From Pseudomonas mosselii (GTDB lineage Bacteria; Pseudomonadota; Gammaproteobacteria; Pseudomonadales; Pseudomonadaceae), in contig NZ_QJRP01000032.1 in assembly GCF_003205295.1 (NCBI RefSeq), positions 1-52,352 on the forward strand: a stretch of 52,352 bases of DNA. The letters run 5' to 3'. Position 1 is the stretch's first letter. Every line of letters starts with the position of its first letter. Below, piece after piece: positions 25,015 through 31,127 of this stretch. The position numbers were made by a program, and so were the translations under genes. The notes below the pieces were generated by a model. It made no database searches and was not told where the DNA came from. It saw only the letters and a program-made list of their open reading frames with translations.

Positions 25015-25124
25015 GTGGTCGTTTGGGATTTTCGGTGGAGGAAATGAAAGGTATGAGTCGGGCTAATCGACAAGAAAATAAACGGAGAGTATTGGTCGAT
25101 AAGTCTCGTACCTCCCAAGAGTAG
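24915..25124 (+). pseudogene. Out-of-frame C-terminal part of module 5 immunity gene
   Basis: This ~69-codon stretch overlaps and passes the stop of the 148-residue frame. It includes RRFEALGGRLGFSVEEMKGM and a Lys/Arg-rich end (RANRQENKRRVLVDK), looks like genuine protein, and connects in sense to the upstream gene if one base is added in the T run at 24911–24916. Confidence 0.55.
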
Positions 25125-25158
25125 TGATTTGGTGCTCTGACTGAGAAGTTTAGGGAGC

Positions 25159-25276
25159 GAAAAGTGGACAGATCTATTTTCCCTACTCTAATTTAGGTTC
25201 CTGGCGGCGAAGGGATCTAGCCATCATGTAGGTAGGCCGAGATTAGAGTAGGGGAAATAAATCTGTCCCATTTTTT
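25159..25276. repeat. Palindromic array repeat, copy R6
   Basis: A 118-bp well-kept copy: left arm gaaaagtggacagatctatt... actctaa, core gcgaagggatctag and catgtaggtaggccgag, right arm ttagagtaggggaaataaat... ctgtccca and a T run. Confidence 0.85.
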
Positions 25277-25306
25277 GATGAGAAAGTATATTTTAATGGA
25301 GTTTTT

Positions 25307-25555
25307 ATGCTTGAAGATATTAGCGAAGGTAAATTGCCGTGTCAGGTTTTTAGAGATTTGATAAAAGTCGATCCTGCTATTGGTAATGTACGTCTTAGTG
25401 AGGTTTTTCATGAGGAGTTTATCGAGGTTGATAGTTTGGCTCTACAGCTTATCTGGCATTGGCGGGGGCCAGGAAAAACTGAAGGAATTAGTGATGAGTC
25501 ACTAAATGCTGAGCTGTTGGTGATGTTGAAGAACGCTGGTTATTTGAAGAGGTGA
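25307..25555 (+). CDS. Small orphan immunity-like protein (module 6)
   Basis: An 82-residue acidic protein with a TGGAG five bases before its ATG. It contains VDPAIGNVRLSEVFHEEFIE and LALQLIWHWRGPGK. I do not recognise a named family; small acidic helical proteins like this are common nuclease-immunity proteins, but that is inference. It is bracketed by repeats R6 and R7. The 30 bases between R6 and the start show no clear toxin tail. Confidence 0.6.
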   Translation: MLEDISEGKLPCQVFRDLIKVDPAIGNVRLSEVFHEEFIEVDSLALQLIWHWRGPGKTEGISDESLNAELLVMLKNAGYLKR

Positions 25556-25615
25556 AAGATGAGTTTTCCAGTTGTAACTGCTGAGGGGAGGGTTGGTGGC
25601 GCAACATTGGATCGG

Positions 25616-25740
25616 AAAAGGGGACAGATTTATTTTTCCTGATTTATTTTTCCTACTATAATTCCAGCTCCTGGCAGTAGGGAAAATAAATCTGTCCCCT
25701 TTTGGTCGGTCCCCTTTTAGTCGGAGAAGTAAATCTGTCC
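25616..25740. repeat. Palindromic array repeat, copy R7 (rearranged)
   Basis: A rearranged copy. The left arm carries a 14-bp tandem duplication (gatttatttttcct), the core is cut to attccagctcctggcag, and the right arm (tagggaaaataaatctgtcc...) ends at about 25703. A second partial right arm (gaagtaaatctgtcc) ends at 25740. Confidence 0.75.
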
Positions 25741-25787
25741 AATTCCCTGTTGTCAAATTGTCGCAAGATATTTTTAAAAGTGTATGA
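25740..25787 (+). pseudogene. Toxin 3' remnant (module 7)
   Basis: After the last partial repeat arm the frame reads QFPVVKLSQDIFKSV and stops at TGA 25785–25787, overlapping the next ATG as ATGA. Only the last ~15 residues of a putative toxin remain. Confidence 0.5.
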
Positions 25788-26248
25788 GTGAACGGAATAT
25801 GAATGGGCAAGCGAGGAGTGAGCAAGTTGGAGAGCTGATCGCCAGATTGTCGCTCAATAGAAATTCATGTGATGAAAATGAATTGTGTTATGAGGTTAGG
25901 TCGATTTCAGAAGATGAAAAGTTAAATATTATTTGTGAGCTGATAACTTTTAATGTTCGCCTCGCTGCTACTGTCGCCGCACGAGTGCATTTGGCAGAGC
26001 GGCAGCAGGTGCAGTTGATGAGGGAGCTGCTGGAAAGGGGAGGGAGTAATACTATAAGGCAGTTTGTAGGGCGTTTGTTTTCGCATCGGCTAAGTGCTTC
26101 ATTGATTATAAAAGAGCTGATGAAGGCGAGAGCGAAGAGTCCTGATGCGGTTAGGTTGATGGCGTATTATTTTTCCAGGACATTGGTGCTTAAGAGTTCG
26201 GGTCAAAAATCTGTAATTTATAAGTTAAGGTCTGGTGATGCTGATTGA
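25784..26248 (+). CDS. Orphan immunity-like protein (module 7)
   Basis: A 154-residue, mostly helical protein starting in an ATGA overlap with a toxin remnant and lying between R7 and R8. It contains repeated helix-like blocks (EKLNIICELITFNVRLAATV, then LAERQQVQLMRELLERG, then SASLIIKELMKARAKSP), so it may be a helical-repeat protein. No family is recognised. AT-rich codon use like the rest of the array. Confidence 0.6.
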   Translation: MSERNMNGQARSEQVGELIARLSLNRNSCDENELCYEVRSISEDEKLNIICELITFNVRLAATVAARVHLAERQQVQLMRELLERGGSNTIRQFVGRLFSHRLSASLIIKELMKARAKSPDAVRLMAYYFSRTLVLKSSGQKSVIYKLRSGDAD

Positions 26249-26277
26249 TGGGTCCAAGGAAAAAAGGGCGGCGAAGA

Positions 26278-26393
26278 GAAAAGGAGACTGATTTGTTTTT
26301 CCTACTCTAATTTCAGTTCCTTGTAGCGAAGGGATCTAGCAGCCATGCAGGTAGACCGAAATTAGAGTAGAGAAAATAAATTTGTCCCCTTTT
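26278..26393. repeat. Palindromic array repeat, copy R8
   Basis: A 116-bp copy: left arm gaaaaggagactgatttgtt... actctaa, core gcgaagggatctag and catgcaggtagaccga, right arm ttagagtagagaaaataaat... gtcccctttt. Confidence 0.85.
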
Positions 26394-26516
26394 CGAAAGC
26401 AAGCAGTGTCATTTGTTTTTTCTTATTTGTTAGAGCTAAAGTGGGGCAGCGTCGATAAAAATCCGACTGGAGGAATGTTAAGTGACCGATATAGCGCTGG
26501 AGGTGAAAATTTTTAA
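26394..26516 (+). pseudogene. Toxin 3' remnant (module 8)
   Basis: A start-less frame runs from R8 to TAA 26514–26516. Its last part reads ELKWGSVDK and then NPTGGMLSDRYSAGGENF, a convincing toxin C-terminus. It overlaps the immunity gene in another frame by 35 bases, more than in the other modules. Confidence 0.55.
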
Positions 26517-26829
26517 TGCTGATGAAGCTGGACGTTTTCTAGCGATGGCTGCGATTGGATTACTTTCATCAGTCAGGGCGGGTGTCATCGAACTGGATGA
26601 AGCAGAGCGCTTGTTGTTCTCGCCGGGTGTGGCAAGTGTTTTTAGAAGGAAGGGAATTTCTTCAGTTGTCTGCGATCTTGTTATGGAGTGTTGTGAGTTG
26701 GAAGATGTGCTTGGTCTCTTACCCAATAGGTTTGATAGTGAGGTTGTACGGCTTATTGATGCTTTTTCGGAGTATTTAACCGTCACGGCACCGCTAGATG
26801 CCTATTCGGATCATGTGGAATATAGGTAG
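26482..26829 (+). CDS. Orphan immunity-like protein, DUF3969-like (module 8)
   Basis: A 115-residue protein with a GTG start and GGAGGAA about six bases upstream. AAIGLLSSVRAGVIELDEAE and RLLFSPGVASVFRR resemble the DUF3969 family, whose members I recall beside polymorphic toxin genes. The start overlaps the toxin remnant of this module by 35 bases; a GTG at 26503 would shorten the overlap but has a poor ribosome-binding site. The family call is from memory. Confidence 0.6.
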   Translation: MTDIALEVKIFNADEAGRFLAMAAIGLLSSVRAGVIELDEAERLLFSPGVASVFRRKGISSVVCDLVMECCELEDVLGLLPNRFDSEVVRLIDAFSEYLTVTAPLDAYSDHVEYR

Positions 26830-26922
26830 TTTATATGTCGCTGGCAGTGTCGAAGAAAGGGAGTGGATGTGGGTCTGTTCCCGATTTATACTGCGCTTTT
26901 GCACCTTAACGCACGAATATGA
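26830..26922 (+). pseudogene. Possible toxin 3' remnant (module 9)
   Basis: Between modules 8 and 9 there is no repeat. A frame runs from the stop of module 8 to TGA 26920–26922 and ends PIYTALLHLNARI, with its stop overlapping the next ATG (ATGA). It is only ~30 residues, and the upstream half looks non-coding, so support is weak. Confidence 0.35.
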
Positions 26923-27395
26923 AAATAATCAAATCCTTTGCAAGATTGACAGGGCTTAAAAAGTTTGCGGCTTGGCGAGCCGGCTGGCAGGAACCAGCAT
27001 CTGTCGACCTGTTTTCCTATATTGGAGATGTCGTCAGTCCAGAGGACAGTTTGATTTTTTGCAAATGGCTGTTCCCGGATTTCGTCGTGTTCGAGGATTC
27101 GGTGATACTGGAAATGAAATTTGACGAGCCCGCATTTCGTGTGTGGCTTGATCATTTTTCAGGTGATAAAGCTGGTGTTGAAGGGATGCTGAATCACACC
27201 CATCTGTACGATGTGTTTTCAGGGTGTGGATCTTCGGTGGACGAGGTGGTTTTTGAGCAGCTGTCCGATGTGCTGGCCATGTCCTGGCGAATGGTGTTGA
27301 AGGCGCAATTCCCTGATAGAAGATTTCACGTAGAGGCTATTAACTCCGATCAGGAGTATGGCCCGGTGGTCACCTTCCATGAAATGCGTGGGTGA
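26919..27395 (+). CDS. Orphan immunity-like protein (module 9, last of array)
   Basis: A 158-residue acidic soluble protein without a recognised family, starting in an ATGA overlap with a possible toxin tail. Trp/Phe-rich segments (SLIFCKWLFPDFVVFEDSV, then FRVWLDHFSG) suggest a compact α/β fold. It is the last low-GC gene of the array. After it the sequence returns to REP-rich, GC-rich DNA. An overlapping 38-codon frame (27379–27495) could be an alternative, frameshifted end. Confidence 0.55.
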   Translation: MKIIKSFARLTGLKKFAAWRAGWQEPASVDLFSYIGDVVSPEDSLIFCKWLFPDFVVFEDSVILEMKFDEPAFRVWLDHFSGDKAGVEGMLNHTHLYDVFSGCGSSVDEVVFEQLSDVLAMSWRMVLKAQFPDRRFHVEAINSDQEYGPVVTFHEMRG

Positions 27396-27622
27396 GCTTT
27401 GCCGTTCTTTTGACGACAGTACTGAGGATGTAGTGTGTCTGTCGGTCGAGGGTACGTGGCCGGATGTGCCGGTGTGCCATGTTGCACCTGCTTGAGCGCG
27501 GTTAGTTCAAGCTGTTCGAAGTCTGCATTCGGCTTCAACCTGCCGGGGCTGCGATGCAGCCCTTTCGCGACACAAGGCCGCTCTCATGGAACAAAACATA
27601 ATTCTTTGATTTGACTGGAGTA

Positions 27623-27702
27623 GCGTGGGAGCGGGCTTGCCCCGCGATGCGGCGTTTGGCACCGGCTTCGCCGGTGATCGCGGGGCAAGCCCGCTCCCAC
27701 GC
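27623..27702. repeat. REPIN with perfect 26-bp arms
   Basis: Two REP copies in inverted orientation, arms 27623–27648 and 27677–27702, identical over 26 bases. The spacer contains a small hairpin (caccggcttcgccggtg). The perfect match suggests a recent or actively maintained REPIN. Confidence 0.85.
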
Positions 27703-27707
27703 TGGAA

Positions 27708-27761
27708 CCCTGTTCCCTGTTCCCTGTTCCCTGTTCCCTGTTCCCTGTTCCCTGTTCCCTG
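27708..27761. repeat. 7-bp tandem repeat (ccctgtt)
   Basis: Seven full copies and one partial copy of ccctgtt directly beside the REPIN. A tract like this is prone to length change by slippage. It lies in non-coding DNA downstream of the GST gene. Confidence 0.9.
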
Positions 27762-27875
27762 CGCGACTGCGCAGCCCGAGGGCTGCGCAATCTCCTACAG
27801 GGGATCGCGTTCTCCTGTGGGAGCGGCCTTGCCGAGGCGTCGGACCGGCCGGAAAGGGCCGCAAACGCCGACTGC

Positions 27876-28736
27876 TCAGTTCAACCAGCTCAACGCCGGC
27901 CCCTGGGGCACGATCCGGGTCGGGTTGATGTGGTTGTGCGAGTAGTAGTAGTGCAGCTTGATATGCGCCATGTCGATGGTGCGGTAGATCGCCGGGATCT
28001 GCGTCAGGCGCACCAGGTACTGGTACAGCGCCGGGTACTCGGCCAGGGTCTTGTGGTTGGTCTTGAAGTGCACGTAGTACACCGCCTCGTAGCGGATCAG
28101 CGTGGGCAGCAGGAACAGGTCCGACAGGCTCAGCTTGCCGCCCACCAGGTACGGCTGCTTGCGCAGCCGGTGCTCGAGGGTGTCCATGGCCGCGAAGAAC
28201 TGCTGGAAGGCCTGGTCGTAGCTCTCCTGGTCCGGGGCGAAGCCCATGTGGTAGACCATGCGGTTTATGTTGGTGTGCAGCCACTGGTTGAGCTCGACGA
28301 TGTCGCAGCTGGAGCGGTCGGGCACCAGGTCGATCGGGGTCTTGGCCAGGGGCAGCAGGCGGGTGGCCATCTGCAGCGCCAGCTCCGCCGAGTCGTTGTG
28401 CACGATGCGGTTTTGCTGGCGGTCCCAGAGCACCGGCACCGACTGGTTGCCGGTGAAGCCCGGGCGCGAACGCTCGTACAGGCTCGACAGCAGGGTGACG
28501 TCCTTGTGCAGCGGGTCCTGGTCGTGCTCGTCGAACTCCCAGCCCTGGTCGTGGCGGCGCGCCGCCACCGAGGTGACGTCCAGCGCGTCTTCCAGGCCCA
28601 GCAGGCTCTGCACCAGGTGCACCCGGTGCGAGAACGGGCAGGCGTGGGAGATGTACAGGTGGTAGCGGTTGGGCTCGGCCACCAGTTCGCTGAGGAACAG
28701 CTCCTGGACCGACGGGTTGTCTTGGCTGCGGGTCAT
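27876..28736 (-). CDS. Glutathione S-transferase, Xi-class/glutathionyl-hydroquinone-reductase-like
   Basis: A 286-residue cytosolic GST. The N-terminal thioredoxin-like part has ISHACPFSHRVHLVQSLLGL with Cys33 in the position of the catalytic Cys of Xi-class (YqjG/PcpF) enzymes, and SVPVLWDRQQNRIVHNDSAE for glutathione binding. The helical C-terminal half has YLVGGKLSLSDLFLLPTLIR. Xi-class enzymes remove glutathione from glutathionyl-hydroquinones. At 286 residues it is shorter than the usual ~320 and has CPF in place of CPW, so the exact reaction is uncertain. It follows the azoreductase gene after one base, so the two are surely an operon for quinone or electrophile stress. Confidence 0.85.
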   Translation of the reverse strand: MTRSQDNPSVQELFLSELVAEPNRYHLYISHACPFSHRVHLVQSLLGLEDALDVTSVAARRHDQGWEFDEHDQDPLHKDVTLLSSLYERSRPGFTGNQSVPVLWDRQQNRIVHNDSAELALQMATRLLPLAKTPIDLVPDRSSCDIVELNQWLHTNINRMVYHMGFAPDQESYDQAFQQFFAAMDTLEHRLRKQPYLVGGKLSLSDLFLLPTLIRYEAVYYVHFKTNHKTLAEYPALYQYLVRLTQIPAIYRTIDMAHIKLHYYYSHNHINPTRIVPQGPALSWLN

Positions 28737-28737
28737 C

Positions 28738-29385
28738 TTACCTCCCTACGGCGGTGGCCAGGCTTGGGCATGGGCGTTCGCCGAGGGCGGCGATGCTGTG
28801 CTGGATCTTCAGGTTGGCGGCGGCCAGGCCCGCGGCCAGGCTCTCTTCGCCCATGCCCAGGCCTTCGGCGTAGATGAACTCGACGCTGTTCAGGCCGACG
28901 AAGCCCAGGGTCTGCGACAGCCAGCCGGCCAGGGTGTCGGTGCCCTGGCTGTAGACGCCGCCGCTGGCGTTGAGCACGTGCACTGGCTTGTCATCCAGCA
29001 GGCCGACCGGGGCGCCGTCGACGTAGGTGAAGGTAACGCCGCCGCGCACGATGTAGTCGACCCAGGTGTGCAGGATCGACGGTGCGCCGAAGTTGTAGCG
29101 CGGCAGGCCGATGACCACGCGGTCGGCTTCCTGGATTTCTTCGATCAGTTCGTTGGACAGTTTCAGCGCCGCGGCCGCCTCGATGCTGCTGGCGTCACCG
29201 CCGAACAGGGCGTCCATGGTCACCGCATTGAGGTGCGGGATGGGCTGGGCGTGCAGGTCGCGCACCACCACCGAAGCTTCGGGGTTGACCTCTTTGAGCT
29301 GCTTGAGGAAGTTGTCCACCAGTTGGCCGGAGAAGCCGCCATCGGACTTGATCGAGGAGCGGATGACCAGGACCTTGTGATTCAT
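28738..29385 (-). CDS. azoR: FMN-dependent NADH-azoreductase / quinone reductase
   Basis: A 215-residue flavodoxin-like AzoR. The N-terminus (VLVIRSSIKSDGGFSGQLVD) holds the FMN phosphate loop. PRYNFGAPSILHTWVDYIVR and GVTFTY are the typical AzoR flavin and dimer segments, and LNASGGVYSQGT follows. These dimeric cytosolic enzymes reduce quinones and azo dyes by two-electron transfer from NAD(P)H. It is the first gene of an operon with the Xi-class-like GST. Such pairs usually answer quinone or electrophile stress, possibly induced by a LysR regulator encoded elsewhere. Confidence 0.92.
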   Translation of the reverse strand: MNHKVLVIRSSIKSDGGFSGQLVDNFLKQLKEVNPEASVVVRDLHAQPIPHLNAVTMDALFGGDASSIEAAAALKLSNELIEEIQEADRVVIGLPRYNFGAPSILHTWVDYIVRGGVTFTYVDGAPVGLLDDKPVHVLNASGGVYSQGTDTLAGWLSQTLGFVGLNSVEFIYAEGLGMGEESLAAGLAAANLKIQHSIAALGERPCPSLATAVGR

Positions 29386-29513
29386 TGCGAGAATCCTTTC
29401 AGTGATGTGTGTGACAGCCAGTCTTGAGCAATCGGGCGGGAGTGAAAAGCGCAGATAATCAGGGTATTACCCTTAAGGTTGTCATGTATCGCCAGGGGCT
29501 CTGTGCCGGAACG

Positions 29514-29568
29514 AGCGCGGGGCAAGCCTGCTCCCACATATCGCGTGGGAGCGGGCTTGCCCCGCGAT
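29514..29568. repeat. REPIN
   Basis: Two facing REP copies (gcgcggggcaagcctgctcc and ggagcgggcttgccccgcg) seven bases apart, in the ~206-bp gap between the azoreductase promoter and the 3' end of the thioesterase gene. I see no other feature in that gap. Confidence 0.8.
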
Positions 29569-29591
29569 GAACGTGATGAGTGATTACGCCA

Positions 29592-30029
29592 TTACCACTC
29601 GCGCTTGAGCCTGAACTTGCTCAGCTGTGCGCTGGCGATGCGTGTCTGGCTGCCGTCGGCGTTGACCCGCCAGGCCTCGGCCTGGGTGAACATCAGGTTG
29701 CGGCCGTCGCGGATCACCTTGGCGTGGAACAGCACCTCGGTATCCCGTGGCGTGGCCGACAGCAGCAGGGTGTTGAAACTGTTGGTCAGGGCGTACTCGT
29801 CAGGCCCCAGCAGGGGCAGGGTGGCGAGCATGCTGGTGACGTCGAGCATCGAGTAGATCACCCCGCCGTGCAGGGTCTGGCTGAGGTTGTCGATGGCATC
29901 GGTGACGGTCAGCCGGCAGGTGCACTGGCCGGGGGACTGTTCCAGCATTTCCAGCCCGCAGTAGCGCTGGTAGGCGTGTTCGAGCAGCGCGCGCGAGTGC
30001 GCGGCGGCGTGGTCGCTGATGGTGCTCAT
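29592..30029 (-). CDS. PaaI-family hotdog thioesterase
   Basis: A 145-residue hotdog-fold protein. NLSQTLHGGVIYSMLDVTSM carries the HGG-(V/A)-(I/L)-xx-xxD signature of PaaI-type acyl-CoA thioesterases, with the catalytic Asp in MLDVTS. These enzymes release free acids from CoA thioesters. The start at 30029 is set by the ATG beginning MSTISDHAAAH; the frame stays open upstream, but that region overlaps the acyl-CoA dehydrogenase. It is the last gene of the six-gene operon and lies 11 bases after the dehydrogenase, so it probably releases the product or clears dead-end CoA esters. Confidence 0.87.
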   Translation of the reverse strand: MSTISDHAAAHSRALLEHAYQRYCGLEMLEQSPGQCTCRLTVTDAIDNLSQTLHGGVIYSMLDVTSMLATLPLLGPDEYALTNSFNTLLLSATPRDTEVLFHAKVIRDGRNLMFTQAEAWRVNADGSQTRIASAQLSKFRLKREW

Positions 30030-30040
30030 GGTGTGATCCT

Positions 30041-31117
30041 TCACAGGTGCCGGGCAATGATTTCCAGCATGATTTCGTGGGTGCCGCCGCCGATGGCCAG
30101 CAAGCGGGCGTCGCGGTGGATGCGTTCGACCAGCGAGGGCTCGACGCAGCCGTGGGCGCCATGCAGCTGCACGGCGTCGCGGGCCAGGGTTTCCAGGGTC
30201 TGCACGGCGCTGTTCTTGGCGATGGCCACCTGATGCGCGTCCAGGGTGCCTTCGGCCTGGCGGGCCACGCAGGTGTCGACGAACTGGCGGCTGACCGTCA
30301 GCTGCGCGTAGTGCTCGGCCAGGCGCTGGCGGATCACCGACTTGTCGAACAGCGGCTTGCCGCCGACCTGGCGGTTCTTGCACCAGTCGATGGCGGCCTG
30401 CAGGGCCATGTCGGCGCTGGTGATGGCCATCACCGCCAGGTTCAGCCGCTCCTGCTGCAGGCTGGCCTGCAGCAGGCGGCCGACGCCGCCCTTGCCGGTC
30501 AGGCGCAGCGCTGGCACGTCGACAAGCTCCAGGTCGGCCAGCGGCAGGCAGCGCCAGCCCAGGGCCTGGCGCGGGGTGTGACGGATGCCGGCGGCGGAGC
30601 CCTCGACCAGGAACAGCGCCAGGCCGTCCTCGCAGTGGCCGACCATCAGCAGCCAGTCGGCGCGGGTGGCGTTGCAGATGAACGCCTTGTGCCCGTTCAG
30701 CCGGTAGCCATCGGCCTGGCGCGTGGCCCGGCACTCCAGGGCGCGCAGGTCGGAGCCGGCCTGGCGCTCGGTGATCGCCAGGGCAATGCTCTGGCGGCCG
30801 TCGAGCACCGCCGGCACCAGGTCGTGGACGATCGGGTGGCCGGTGGCCTGCACCGCCTTGAGGCTGACGAAGTGCGAGCCCAGGCCCATGGTGATGCCCT
30901 GGGCGCCGCTGCGGGTCAGTTCTTCGATCATCACCGCCACGGCCCGCGGGTCGTCCGGCAACTGGCGGTGGTCGTGGCCCAGGCCGAGCAGGCCGGCGGC
31001 GCCGGCCTCGCGGTTGAGCGTGGCCGGGTAGGCGCCGAGCTGCTCCCAGGCCGCCACGTTCGGCGTGATGCGCTCGCTGACGAAGGCCTGCAGGCGCTGG
31101 CGGTATGCGTCACTCAT
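30041..31117 (-). CDS. Acyl-CoA dehydrogenase
   Basis: A 358-residue flavoprotein. ALAITERQAGSDLRALECRA is the FAD/substrate signature, and HRDARLLAIGGGTHEIM the C-terminal signature. The usual catalytic Glu before the final GGT is Gly here. A Glu at residue 223 (ASLQQERLNLAV) lies where isovaleryl-CoA and long-chain dehydrogenases keep theirs, so it is likely active with a branched or long substrate. Its neighbours suggest a C6-branched CoA ester such as a 3-methylglutaryl or related CoA. It starts 10 bases after the monooxygenase stop. No electron-transfer flavoprotein genes are nearby. Confidence 0.88.
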   Translation of the reverse strand: MSDAYRQRLQAFVSERITPNVAAWEQLGAYPATLNREAGAAGLLGLGHDHRQLPDDPRAVAVMIEELTRSGAQGITMGLGSHFVSLKAVQATGHPIVHDLVPAVLDGRQSIALAITERQAGSDLRALECRATRQADGYRLNGHKAFICNATRADWLLMVGHCEDGLALFLVEGSAAGIRHTPRQALGWRCLPLADLELVDVPALRLTGKGGVGRLLQASLQQERLNLAVMAITSADMALQAAIDWCKNRQVGGKPLFDKSVIRQRLAEHYAQLTVSRQFVDTCVARQAEGTLDAHQVAIAKNSAVQTLETLARDAVQLHGAHGCVEPSLVERIHRDARLLAIGGGTHEIMLEIIARHL

Positions 31118-31127
31118 GGCGATCTCC

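Larger units (their letters stand above)
27396..27875. repeat. Gap between array and GST gene: REPs and hairpin
   Basis: This gap begins with ~140 bp of no clear function, partly open as a 38-codon frame to 27495. It then holds a REP remnant at 27544–27590 (ctgcgatgcagccctttcgc). A perfect 10-bp hairpin lies at 27768–27789 (TGCGCAGCCC / GGGCTGCGCA), and a REP-like 'cctgtgggagcggccttg' at about 27814–27831. It marks the right border of the low-GC array. Confidence 0.6.

Noticed and set aside
20977..26393. CRISPR array
   Set aside because: The repeats are ~115 bp, palindromic and variable, and the 'spacers' are genes of different lengths. No Cas gene is present.
27379..27495. Separate 38-residue gene after module 9
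   Set aside because: It is too short and overlaps the preceding gene with no ribosome-binding site. It was kept only as a possible frameshifted end.
20957..27540. Prophage or insertion sequence explaining the low-GC array
   Set aside because: No integrase, transposase, phage structural gene or target duplication is seen. The low GC fits imported toxin–immunity modules.
30041..31117. Acyl-CoA dehydrogenase as inactive because the Glu before the final GGT is Gly
   Set aside because: A Glu at residue 223 matches the alternative catalytic position of isovaleryl-CoA and long-chain dehydrogenases, so activity remains likely.
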